From UBA1431 sp049324235 (lineage in GTDB: Bacteria; Bacillota; Clostridia; Christensenellales; UBA1431), in the NCBI GenBank assembly GCA_049324235.1, contig JBMOLJ010000105.1:1-33559 (forward strand): DNA of 33,559 bases, written 5' to 3'. The notes beneath the pieces are model-generated. The model made no database searches. It was not told the DNA's origin and worked only from the letters and a program-made list of their open reading frames with translations. Made by a program: the position numbers and the translations under genes. Shown piece after piece: positions 1 to 7,284 of the stretch (position 1 is its first letter; each line of letters begins with the position of its first letter).

Positions 1-98
1 CCGGCGGCGACGCCGTGACCGGCGCCGCCACCGTCATCCTCGCCATGGGCGCGGGGAAAAGCGCCGCAAAGGCGATTGATGCGTACCTTCGCAAATAA
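1..98 (+). CDS. gltA: Glutamate synthase small-subunit-type oxidoreductase, C-terminal end (partial)
   Basis: The window opens inside a gene; codons read in frame from base 3 to a TAA at 96-98. The last 31 residues begin GGDAVTGAATVILAMGAGK, which I recognise as the C-terminal FAD/NAD(P)-binding tail of the NADPH-dependent glutamate synthase small subunit (GltA/GltD type). That flavoprotein delivers electrons for glutamate formation from glutamine and 2-oxoglutarate. The -GDA-(x)5-V motif is the conserved FAD-contacting segment of this pyridine nucleotide-disulphide reductase-like family. Only the tail is visible, so related paralogues (SudB, dihydropyrimidine dehydrogenase subunit A) cannot be excluded. 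No clear terminator follows. Confidence 0.6.
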   Translation, partial: GGDAVTGAATVILAMGAGKSAAKAIDAYLRK

Positions 99-376
99 CA
101 ATTACACAACACCGAAAAAAAACGGAAATCACACGGTAAATTGCTTTCTTAAATCGTAATATTCGGCCTTATAATGACGATTTATTTTCTGGGACGCATT
201 GCGGCAGCAGGAGAGGAAAAGGTATTGGTTGGCTGTGTTGCGGGGACGTTCCTCGCAACACGCATATGGCGTTGACCTGTGCTTGTTTTTGACCCCAATT
301 CTGGCGACAACAAACCGCTGTTTTTGTATTTCCTATTTCTTTTGAATCACCCGAGAGCGCATTCCCCAAAACATTA
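99..376. other. Intergenic region without a supported gene, holding one strong hairpin
   Basis: There is no convincing coding region between the gltA-type stop and the tRNA array. An open frame on the minus strand (169-369) begins with TTG just past the tRNA terminator, has no ribosome binding site and no recognisable protein. A TATAAT at 170-175 (+) has no good -35 partner. TTGACC occurs twice (272-277 and 289-294). The strongest structure is the hairpin at 235-261, listed separately. It could be an untranslated RNA, a remnant of an intergenic repeat, or neither. Confidence 0.5.
235..261. repeat. 12-bp inverted repeat with a 3-nt loop
   Basis: Bases 235-246 pair with 250-261 around the loop CGT: 8 Watson-Crick pairs (GTGTTGCG with CGCAACAC), one G-T pair, then three more Watson-Crick pairs. 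Neither strand has a T-run after it, so it is unlikely to be an intrinsic terminator. Function is unknown; a REP-like intergenic repeat unit or part of a structured RNA are possibilities. Confidence 0.6.
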
Positions 377-399
377 AAAGCCCCGTAAACAGGGGCTTT
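377..399 (-). terminator. Intrinsic terminator of the tRNA array
   Basis: Bases 377-384 (AAAGCCCC) pair perfectly with 392-399 around a 7-nt loop. It lies 5 nt past the CCA end of tRNA-Leu, at the end of the minus-strand tRNA operon. The T-tract on the minus strand is short (CTTTTAATG). Confidence 0.75.
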
Positions 400-404
400 A
401 TGCT

Positions 405-491
405 TGGTGCGAGAAACAGGACTTGAACCTGCACAGTCTTGCGACTACTAGAACCTGAATCTAGCGCGTCTGCCAATTCCGCCATTCTCGC
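405..491 (-). tRNA. tRNA-Leu (anticodon CAG)
   Basis: The gene is 87 nt including an encoded CCA. The acceptor GCGAGAA pairs with TTCTCGC, followed by discriminator A. The anticodon loop TTCAGGT sits on a 5-bp CTAGA/TCTAG stem. A long variable arm, as expected for class II tRNA-Leu, is present. It is the last tRNA of the array. Confidence 0.95.
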
Positions 492-494
492 ATG

Positions 495-579
<85 letters not shown>

Positions 580-591
580 AAGGGTATATAA

Positions 592-667
592 TGGAGCTGG
601 TGATGGGACTCGAACCCGCAACCTGCTGATTACAAATCAGCTGCTCTGCCAATTGAGCTACACCAGC
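592..667 (-). tRNA. tRNA-Thr (anticodon TGT)
   Basis: The gene is 76 nt with encoded CCA. The acceptor GCTGGTG pairs with CACCAGC, discriminator T. The anticodon loop TTTGTAA lies on a CTGAT/ATCAG-type stem. D and T arms are canonical (GGTTCGAGTCC). Confidence 0.95.
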
Positions 668-679
668 AAGGAACGCAAT

Positions 680-755
680 TGGTGCCTCAGAGTGGAATCG
701 AACCACCGACACAGGGATTTTCAGTCCCTTGCTCTACCGACTGAGCTACCGAGGC
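680..755 (-). tRNA. tRNA-Phe (anticodon GAA)
   Basis: The gene is 76 nt with encoded CCA. The acceptor GCCTCGG pairs with CTGAGGC (one G-T), discriminator A. The anticodon loop CTGAAAA sits on AGGGA/TCCCT. Confidence 0.95.
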
Positions 756-759
756 AGGA

Positions 760-836
760 TGGCGACCCGGAAGGGACTCGAACCCTCGACCTCCAGCGTG
801 ACAGGCTGGCGTTCTAACCATCTGAACTACCGGGCC
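760..836 (-). tRNA. tRNA-Asp (anticodon GTC)
   Basis: The gene is 77 nt with encoded CCA. The acceptor GGCCCGG pairs with CCGGGTC, discriminator G as expected for tRNA-Asp. The anticodon loop CTGTCAC lies on CCAGC/GCTGG. Confidence 0.95.
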
Positions 837-840
837 AAAT

Positions 841-917
841 TGGTGGGCCTTCAGGGACTCGAACCCCGGACCGACCGGTTATGAGCCGGTTGCTCTAACC
901 AACTGAGCTAAAGGCCC
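841..917 (-). tRNA. tRNA with CAT anticodon (elongator Met, or Ile2)
   Basis: The gene is 77 nt with encoded CCA. The acceptor begins GGGCCTT, discriminator A; the anticodon loop CTCATAA sits on ACCGG/CCGGT. The first pair is a normal G-C, so this is not an initiator tRNA, which usually has a mismatch there. A CAT anticodon can be elongator methionine or, if lysidine-modified by TilS, isoleucine. I cannot separate these by eye with confidence. Confidence 0.9.
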
Positions 918-931
918 ACAAAAATAAAAGG

Positions 932-1006
932 TGGTGACCCCTAGGGGACTCGAACCCCTGTTACCGCCGTGAAAGGGCGGTGTCTTAACCGCTTGACCAA
1001 GGGGCC
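932..1006 (-). tRNA. tRNA-Glu (anticodon TTC)
   Basis: The gene is 75 nt with encoded CCA. The acceptor GGCCCCT pairs with AGGGGTC, discriminator A. The anticodon loop CTTTCAC is on CCGCC/GGCGG. Confidence 0.95.
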
Positions 1007-1016
1007 ATGTTGCGTG

Positions 1017-1093
1017 TGGTCGGGGTGGAGGGATTTGAACCCCCGGCCCCATGCTCCCAAAGCACGTGCGCTACCGGACTGCGCTACACCCCG
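1017..1093 (-). tRNA. tRNA-Pro (anticodon TGG)
   Basis: The gene is 77 nt with encoded CCA. The acceptor CGGGGTG pairs with CACCCCG, discriminator A. The anticodon loop TTTGGGA is on CGTGC/GCATG. It is the first tRNA behind the array promoter. Confidence 0.95.
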
Positions 1094-1136
1094 CCGCATG
1101 GCGATTACCGCCTTCGGCATTTCAGCGACGTATAAT

Positions 1137-1165
1137 AATATACAGTAAATGAAAGCCGTTGTCAA
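1137..1165 (-). promoter_or_regulatory. Promoter of the tRNA array
   Basis: On the minus strand there is TTGACA (1165-1160), a 17-nt spacer and TATATT (1142-1137). Transcription would start near 1130, about 37 nt before tRNA-Pro. The consensus -35 and ideal spacing fit a strong vegetative sigma-A stable-RNA promoter. Confidence 0.8.
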
Positions 1166-1174
1166 CCGGTGATT

Positions 1175-1183
1175 TGTTATAAT
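1175..1183 (+). promoter_or_regulatory. Extended -10 promoter for the miaB-mutS operon
   Basis: TG-T-TATAAT at 1175-1183 is a consensus extended -10 element. No -35 is needed, and the available TTGTCA is too close. It lies back-to-back with the tRNA promoter, whose -35 is only 10 nt away, so the two promoters may compete. The start would be near 1190, leaving about 178 nt before miaB. Confidence 0.55.
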
Positions 1184-1189
1184 TCCGCT

Positions 1190-1363
1190 ATGCAGGAATA
1201 CACGCATTTTTTAATTGACGACGACGTAAAAAGAGTTGTTTCGCGCCGGAAATACATGAGAGGAAAACATCCTGCCATCCATGCGCGGATTCGTCCGCTT
1301 GCCTATCTTCGCCTTAAAAGCTATAATGTGAAACAGATATTCTTTGCCATAAGGAGCGCATAA
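1190..1363 (+). CDS. Small ORF of unknown function in the miaB leader (doubtful)
   Basis: This open frame of 57 codons starts ATG at 1190 and ends TAA at 1361-1363, 4 nt before the miaB start codon. The product would be a very basic peptide starting MQEYTHFLIDDDVKRVV, with no family I recognise. There is no Shine-Dalgarno sequence, and the ATG coincides with the predicted transcription start, so it would be leaderless. An in-frame ATG at 1169 lies upstream of the -10 and is therefore unlikely to be used. It may simply be untranslated leader. Confidence 0.2.
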   Translation: MQEYTHFLIDDDVKRVVSRRKYMRGKHPAIHARIRPLAYLRLKSYNVKQIFFAIRSA

Positions 1364-1367
1364 TTAT

Positions 1368-2777
1368 TTGAACCGGAACGATAAAACGCATATTTTTACC
1401 GAAAATGAATCCCTGATCATACAAAGCGTGCAGGATATGATGAGACCGTTGCAACCGCGTTTTTATATAGAAACATTCGGATGCCAGATGAACGTGCATG
1501 ACTCCGAAAAGCTCGCGGGCATGCTTGAACAGATGGACTACTCTAAAACAGAAGATGTAAACTCTGCCGATCTGATCATCATGAACACCTGCTGCGTGCG
1601 GGAGCACGCCGAAAGCAAGGTGTTCGGACATCTGGGCGCGCTACTGGCGTTGAAGCAGGAGAAACCGGAGCTGGTCATCGCCGTCTGCGGATGCATGATG
1701 CAGCAAAAGGATGTCGCGCTGCGCGTACGAAAGCGCTTTCCGTTTGTTGACATCATTTTCGGCACGCATAACCTGCACCGTTTCCCGGCGATGCTCCTGC
1801 GCGTGCTGGAAAACCGGATACACGTATTCGAAGTATACGACGAAGACGGCGGGATCGTCGAGGGCGTGCCGGTCAGCAGAGCCGGGGGCGCGCAGGCCTT
1901 TGTGACCATCATGTACGGGTGCAATAATTTTTGTTCCTATTGTATAGTGCCCTATGTGCGCGGGCGGGAGCGCAGCCGCGCAGCCGGTGATATCCTGCGC
2001 GAAGCCGGGGAAGTCGCGGCAACCGGCGTAAAAGAGATTACGGTGCTGGGGCAGAACGTCAACGCCTATGGAAAGGATTTGGGAGAATCCTACGGATTTG
2101 CGGACCTGCTGCTGGACATTGCAAGGATAGACGGCTTAGAGCGCATCCGCTTCATGACATCGCATCCCAAGGACGTGTCGTCCGAACTCATCCGTGCGAT
2201 GGCCGACTGCCCGAAGATATGCAAACACATCCACCTGCCGGTACAGTCGGGAAGCACGCGGATATTGAAGGCAATGAACCGCAGGTATACGAGGGAGGAC
2301 TATCTTGAGCTTGCGAGGCGGTTGAAGGAAGCCGTTAATGGCCTGGAGATCACCACCGATATCATCGTGGGATTCCCGGGCGAAACGCAGGAGGACTTTG
2401 AAGACACGCTCGACCTCGTGCGCCGCGTCGGCTTCTGTGCGGCCTATACGTTCATGTATTCGCCGCGCATGGGAACGCCCGCGGCAACGATGGAAGACCA
2501 GATCCAAAAGACGGTAAAAAAGGAACGGCTGCTTGCGCTTAACGCCCTGGTGACCGACATGATCATAGCGCAGAATCAGGCGTATATCGGCCGTATAGAG
2601 CGCGTTCTGACGGAAGGCATACGTACGACGGATAACGGGGGAAAACTGGCGTACGGACGCACGCACGCCTCGAAAATGGTCTATTTTGAGGGAGATGCCG
2701 TGCCAGGCGACTTTGCAGATGTGGAAATCACGCATGCGCGCGAAGTATCCCTGTACGGGCAACAAATCAAAGCGTAA
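1368..2777 (+). CDS. miaB: tRNA-2-methylthio-N6-isopentenyladenosine synthase MiaB
   Basis: This radical-SAM methylthiotransferase converts i6A37 to ms2i6A37 in tRNAs reading UNN codons. Its substrate is made by MiaA, encoded downstream in the same operon. The 469-residue protein has the family's normal length and order. The N-terminal UPF0004 domain carries three cluster cysteines (C39 in FGCQMN, C75 in NTCC, C109 in CGCM). The radical-SAM motif is CNNFCSYC (C185, C189, C192), and a C-terminal TRAM domain covers about 400-469. The start is TTG at 1368 behind AAGGAG (1351-1356), a slightly long 11-nt spacing; no better start lies before the first conserved segment. miaB next to mutS is a common Firmicute arrangement. 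Confidence 0.95.
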   Translation: MNRNDKTHIFTENESLIIQSVQDMMRPLQPRFYIETFGCQMNVHDSEKLAGMLEQMDYSKTEDVNSADLIIMNTCCVREHAESKVFGHLGALLALKQEKPELVIAVCGCMMQQKDVALRVRKRFPFVDIIFGTHNLHRFPAMLLRVLENRIHVFEVYDEDGGIVEGVPVSRAGGAQAFVTIMYGCNNFCSYCIVPYVRGRERSRAAGDILREAGEVAATGVKEITVLGQNVNAYGKDLGESYGFADLLLDIARIDGLERIRFMTSHPKDVSSELIRAMADCPKICKHIHLPVQSGSTRILKAMNRRYTREDYLELARRLKEAVNGLEITTDIIVGFPGETQEDFEDTLDLVRRVGFCAAYTFMYSPRMGTPAATMEDQIQKTVKKERLLALNALVTDMIIAQNQAYIGRIERVLTEGIRTTDNGGKLAYGRTHASKMVYFEGDAVPGDFADVEITHAREVSLYGQQIKA

Positions 2778-2797
2778 TCATATGTAAAGGGGAAGGT

Positions 2798-5428
2798 ATG
2801 TTGGCGGGACTCACACCCATGATGCAGCAGTACATGGCTTTGAAAGAGAAACATGCGGACTGCATCCTTTTCTTCCGTCTCGGCGATTTTTACGAGATGT
2901 TTTTCGAGGATGCCAAAACGGCCTCGCGCGAACTGGATATCGTGCTGACAGGGCGCGACTGCGGTCTGCCCGAGCGCGCGCCGATGTGCGGCGTGCCCTA
3001 TCACTCGGTGCAGGGGTATATCAACCAGCTCATCGAAAAAGGGTATAAGGTCGCGATCTGCGAACAGCTTACCGACCCGGCCGAATCCAAGGGCATCGTG
3101 GAGCGCGGCGTCACGCGCATCATCACGCCTGGCACCGTTATCGAAAGCTCGATGCTCACCGAGGGCGAAAACAACTATTTGGTCTCGCTTTGTCTGGAAG
3201 GCGCGCGGGCAGGAATCGCCTGCGTGGACGTATCCACCGGATTCTTTGAGATGGGCGAGCTTGAATTGGGAGAGTCCAATCAAAGCCTGCTGGATGAGCT
3301 AGCGCGCTATAATCCCGCCGAAATCATCGTGGACCCGAACATGCTGCTGCATTTCCAGGGCCTGAACGACCTCTATAACACACATTATCTGCTGACCGCG
3401 ATGGACGCCTGGGTGTTTGCGCCCGATCAGGCGCGCGAAACGCTGGAAAAGCACTTTCAGGTGGCGTCGCTGGACGGCCTTGGGTGCGCGCACCTGACGC
3501 TGGGCGTCAGCGCGGCGGCTGGGCTGCTGACCTATCTGGGGCAGACGCAAAAGAACGCGCTGACGCACATCAACCGCATACAAATCATACGCAGGAACAA
3601 TACGCTGCTCATCGATGCGACGGCAAGGCGGAACATGGAGCTTACGCGGTCCCTGCGCGACGGCTCAAAAAAAGGCACGCTGCTTGAGCTTTTGGATAAG
3701 ACGCGCACCGCGATGGGCGCGCGTCTTTTAAGAAGGTGGATAGAGCAGCCCTTGCAGGACGTGCAGGCTATCGACGCGCGCCTTGACGCGGTGGACGAGC
3801 TGGTGCATGACGTGGCGCTGGCTCAGGGTCTTAAAGACGCGTTAAGCGGTATATATGACATCGAGCGCCTTGCCTCGCGCGTGGCCTACGCGTCGGTGAA
3901 CGCCCGCGATTTGTTGGCGCTGGCGCAATCGCTAAGAGCGCTGCCCGTTGTGGCGGGCGTGCTGCATAAGGCGTCGTCTTCGCTGCTCCAAACGCTGCTG
4001 ATAAGCCTGGACGAGCTTACAGACGTTGTCGATCTGATAGATAAGGCGGTCCAACCGGATGCGCCTGTGAGCATCCGGGACGGGGGAATCATTCGCAAGG
4101 GGTACGACGCGCAGATCGACGCGCTGCGCAGCGCGGCGACCAACGGGAAGAACTGGATCAGTGAACTCGAAGCGCAGGAGCGCGAAGCTACCGGCATCAA
4201 GAACCTAAAAGTCGGGTTCAACAAGGTGTTCGGCTACTATATCGAAGTGACGAAATCCTATTACGATAAAGTTCCATACAGGTTTGTGCGCAAGCAGACG
4301 CTCGCAAACGCGGAGCGCTATATCACGCAGGAACTCAAGGAAATGGAGGAAACCATACTCGGGGCGGAGGACAAGCTTGTGCGCCTCGAGTACAACGTTT
4401 TTTGCTCCCTGCGCGAACACATTGAAAAACAGATACCGCGCATGCAGCGCTCGGCGCAGGTGATAGCGCAGCTTGATACGCTTTTCTCCCTGGCCGCCTG
4501 TGCGCTGGAATACGGTTATGTTCGCCCCGAACTCAATGAGGGGCTTGAAATCATCATTAAAGAAGGCCGGCATCCGGTCGTGGAGCGCATGCTTAAACGC
4601 GAAATGTTCGTGCCAAACGATGTGGCGCTGGATACAGGGGACAACCGGATGCTCATCATCACCGGCCCGAACATGTCGGGCAAGAGCACGTATATGCGGC
4701 AGGTGGCGCTGATCGTAATCATGGCCCACATCGGCTCGTTCGTGCCCGCAAAGTCTGCGCGCATCGGCCGCGTTGACCGCGTGTTTACGCGCATCGGCGC
4801 ATCCGACGACCTTGCGTCAGGGCAGAGCACGTTCATGGTGGAAATGGCCGAAGTCGCTTCCATACTAAACAGCGCTACCCAAAGAAGCCTCATCATACTC
4901 GATGAGATCGGACGCGGCACCAGCACGTTCGACGGGCTGAGCATCGCGTGGGCGGTGCTGGAGTATATCTGCAATGCGGATAAGCTGGGGGCGCGGACGC
5001 TGTTCTCCACGCACTATCACGAGCTGACCGAGCTTGAGAGCACGCTCCAGGGCGTCAAGAACTACCGCGTCGCCGTTAAGGAGATAGGGGACGAGGTCGT
5101 GTTCTTAAGGCGCATCACGCGCGGAGGCTCGGACAAGAGCTTCGGCATACATGTCGCGAAGATATCGGGCATACCCGAGGAAGTGACTGCTCGGGCCAGC
5201 GAAATCCTTTCGCATCTGGAACAGGTGGACATGCGCCAGCATGCGCTTATGGATGCGGCTATAGCGCAAACCGCAGGCGGCAGCGGTTTTGAGCAGATAT
5301 CGCTGCTTGGCGGAGCGCACATACAGGTATCCAGGGAGCTCAGCGAACTCGACCTTACGGTGATGACGCCCATCGAGGCGCTCAATGTTTTGCATGCATA
5401 CCAACAGCGTTTGAACGAAACGGAATAA
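2798..5428 (+). CDS. mutS: DNA mismatch repair ATPase MutS
   Basis: MutS recognises base-base mismatches and small loops and recruits MutL. The 876-residue protein is full length. The N-terminal domain has the mismatch-contacting Phe-x-Glu motif (F31, E33 in GDFYEMF). Connector, lever and clamp domains follow. The C-terminal ABC-type ATPase has Walker A GPNMSGKST (623-631) and Walker B/signature LDEIGRGTST (D702, E703), then the conserved STHYHEL. The ATG at 2798 follows a purine-rich AAGGGGAAGG, 20 nt after the miaB stop. mutL starts 12 nt downstream, so the two are co-expressed. It belongs to the MutS1 repair family, since domain I and the lever/clamp are present, unlike MutS2. Confidence 0.97.
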   Translation: MLAGLTPMMQQYMALKEKHADCILFFRLGDFYEMFFEDAKTASRELDIVLTGRDCGLPERAPMCGVPYHSVQGYINQLIEKGYKVAICEQLTDPAESKGIVERGVTRIITPGTVIESSMLTEGENNYLVSLCLEGARAGIACVDVSTGFFEMGELELGESNQSLLDELARYNPAEIIVDPNMLLHFQGLNDLYNTHYLLTAMDAWVFAPDQARETLEKHFQVASLDGLGCAHLTLGVSAAAGLLTYLGQTQKNALTHINRIQIIRRNNTLLIDATARRNMELTRSLRDGSKKGTLLELLDKTRTAMGARLLRRWIEQPLQDVQAIDARLDAVDELVHDVALAQGLKDALSGIYDIERLASRVAYASVNARDLLALAQSLRALPVVAGVLHKASSSLLQTLLISLDELTDVVDLIDKAVQPDAPVSIRDGGIIRKGYDAQIDALRSAATNGKNWISELEAQEREATGIKNLKVGFNKVFGYYIEVTKSYYDKVPYRFVRKQTLANAERYITQELKEMEETILGAEDKLVRLEYNVFCSLREHIEKQIPRMQRSAQVIAQLDTLFSLAACALEYGYVRPELNEGLEIIIKEGRHPVVERMLKREMFVPNDVALDTGDNRMLIITGPNMSGKSTYMRQVALIVIMAHIGSFVPAKSARIGRVDRVFTRIGASDDLASGQSTFMVEMAEVASILNSATQRSLIILDEIGRGTSTFDGLSIAWAVLEYICNADKLGARTLFSTHYHELTELESTLQGVKNYRVAVKEIGDEVVFLRRITRGGSDKSFGIHVAKISGIPEEVTARASEILSHLEQVDMRQHALMDAAIAQTAGGSGFEQISLLGGAHIQVSRELSELDLTVMTPIEALNVLHAYQQRLNETE

Positions 5429-5440
5429 AGGGAGTAAAAT

Positions 5441-7267
5441 ATGCCGATCCGTGTGCTGGAACCCGGGGTAGCGTCCAAGATAGCCGCCGGAGAAGTGGTG
5501 GAAAGACCGGCTTCCATCGTAAAAGAACTCGTTGAAAACTCCATAGACGCAGGCGCTACCGCTGTTACCGTCGATTTAATAGAAGGCGGCCTGCGGCAGA
5601 TCCGTGTGACCGATAACGGCTGCGGCATGGATTATGAGGATGCCAAACTCGCGTTTTTACGGCATGCAACCAGCAAGATCGCCGAAATAGAGGACATCGG
5701 GCGCATCGCAACGCTAGGGTTTCGCGGCGAAGCGCTGTATTCCATCGGGGCGGTGGCTATGGTGGAGCTGATAACCAGGCAGGCGGATTCGGAGAGCGGT
5801 ACGCTCGTGCGCATGGAGGGGACAACGCTCAGGGAACACCGCGTCATCGGCTCTCCGCAGGGCACGTCGGTCGTGGTGAAAAACCTGTTTTACAACACGC
5901 CCGCGCGGCTGAAATTCATGAAAAAGGCGGGGTTGGAAGCGGCATATGCGGCGGATATCGTCATACGGCTGATGCTTGCGCATCCTGAGATTGCCGTCAG
6001 GTTCGTGAGTAACGGCCGCACGCTATACCAGACGACGGGGGACGGGTCGCTGCAAAGCGCCCTTCTGTGTATTTACGGAAAAGAGCTGCTAGGCGAACTG
6101 TCTGAGGTGAATGAAACGCGCGGGGAAATAACGGTAAGCGGGATGATCGGTAGCCCGCGGATTGCGCGCCCGAACCGCACCAGAGAGTCATTCTTCGTAA
6201 ACGGGCGGTATGTCCGCTCGCAAAGGCTGTCGCTGGCGCTGGAACAGGCGTACCGGACGCGGCTCATGCAGCACCGTTATCCATTATGCGCCCTAAACAT
6301 TGAAATTCCGCCGGACCGGGTAGATGTAAACATTTCGCCAAGCAAGCTGGAGATACGTTTCAGGGATGAACCGCAGCTTGTCAGCCTTTTGTCAGGCGCA
6401 GTTCAAAAAGCGCTCGACAAAAACGATATGCATGAGGATACGGCTCCTACAGAAAAAACGATCGTCACCCCTACACGCATTGCACCTGAAACAGATGCAT
6501 CTGAACAAACGGATAACCTGCGTTTCGGATTTGAAGGCAGGCCGGCGAGGGCGCTGGAAGTGCGCGAAAGCGGCGGCTCATGCATAAACAATGGAGTTAA
6601 TGCAGGCGGGGGAGAAAAAACCGTTATAATACACCCCGAACAAGTTCAAACTGGCAGCCTGGAAAGCATCCCGCCGCTGCAGCCGGAACCCGCCATGCCG
6701 GAATACCGCGTGGTGGGACAACTGTTCAATACGTATCTGGTGGTTGAGATGGGGCAGACGATGTACATCGTAGACCAGCACGCCGCGCACGAACGCATAC
6801 TTTACGATAAATATTGCGATCTTATAGAGAAGGGGAACATCCCTTCGCAGCAGTTGCTGATACCCGAGGTGGTCGCGCTCTCGCCCCAGGAATTCGCGCA
6901 GCTGGAGCCTGCGCTTGGCAATCTGGCGGCGTTGGGGTTTGAGATCGAACTGTTCGGCGGGTATTCGGTACGGATACGGGCGCTCCCCTACATATTGGGA
7001 CATGCGCGCATGGAGGACTTTTTGAGGGAACTGTCACAAACGGGCGTTTCGAAGGATCCGGTCACGCTCAGGCAGGAAAAAATCGCAAAGCTTGCCTGCA
7101 AGAATGCGATTAAGGCCGGGGATACGCCTTCCGCGGACGAGATGGACGCGCTGTTTGCGCTGGTGCTTCAAAAAGGCGACGCCATCACCTGCCCGCACGG
7201 GCGTCCGGTGATGTTTGCCATGACGCAAAAGGCGCTGGAGAAAACCTTTGGAAGGATTGTAACCTGA
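5441..7267 (+). CDS. mutL: DNA mismatch repair endonuclease MutL
   Basis: MutL couples mismatch recognition to strand removal. The 608-residue protein has an N-terminal GHKL ATPase (ENSIDAGA near 31-39, DNGCGM, GFRGEAL), a variable proline/glutamate-rich linker (about 330-420) and a C-terminal dimerisation/endonuclease domain. That domain carries DQHAAHERILYD (445-456), ACKNAIKAG (from A552) and CPHGRPV (C584-V590). These are the metal-binding motifs of nicking MutL proteins found in bacteria without MutH. The canonical motif is DQHA(x)2E(x)4E; here the last position is Asp456 rather than Glu, a conservative change. The ATG at 5441 has an AAAGGGAG site 12 nt after mutS. Confidence 0.96.
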   Translation: MPIRVLEPGVASKIAAGEVVERPASIVKELVENSIDAGATAVTVDLIEGGLRQIRVTDNGCGMDYEDAKLAFLRHATSKIAEIEDIGRIATLGFRGEALYSIGAVAMVELITRQADSESGTLVRMEGTTLREHRVIGSPQGTSVVVKNLFYNTPARLKFMKKAGLEAAYAADIVIRLMLAHPEIAVRFVSNGRTLYQTTGDGSLQSALLCIYGKELLGELSEVNETRGEITVSGMIGSPRIARPNRTRESFFVNGRYVRSQRLSLALEQAYRTRLMQHRYPLCALNIEIPPDRVDVNISPSKLEIRFRDEPQLVSLLSGAVQKALDKNDMHEDTAPTEKTIVTPTRIAPETDASEQTDNLRFGFEGRPARALEVRESGGSCINNGVNAGGGEKTVIIHPEQVQTGSLESIPPLQPEPAMPEYRVVGQLFNTYLVVEMGQTMYIVDQHAAHERILYDKYCDLIEKGNIPSQQLLIPEVVALSPQEFAQLEPALGNLAALGFEIELFGGYSVRIRALPYILGHARMEDFLRELSQTGVSKDPVTLRQEKIAKLACKNAIKAGDTPSADEMDALFALVLQKGDAITCPHGRPVMFAMTQKALEKTFGRIVT

Positions 7268-7284
7268 CAGGCGGTGAGACAGAA

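Noticed and set aside
169..369. Open frame of 66 codons in the intergenic region (minus strand)
   Set aside because: TTG start just past a terminator, no ribosome binding site, no recognisable family, and it runs through the hairpin at 235-261.
941..1207. Open frame of 88 codons over tRNA-Glu and tRNA-Pro on the minus strand
   Set aside because: It overlaps two certain tRNA genes and their promoter and contains typical tRNA-derived peptide (GVAQSGSARALG).
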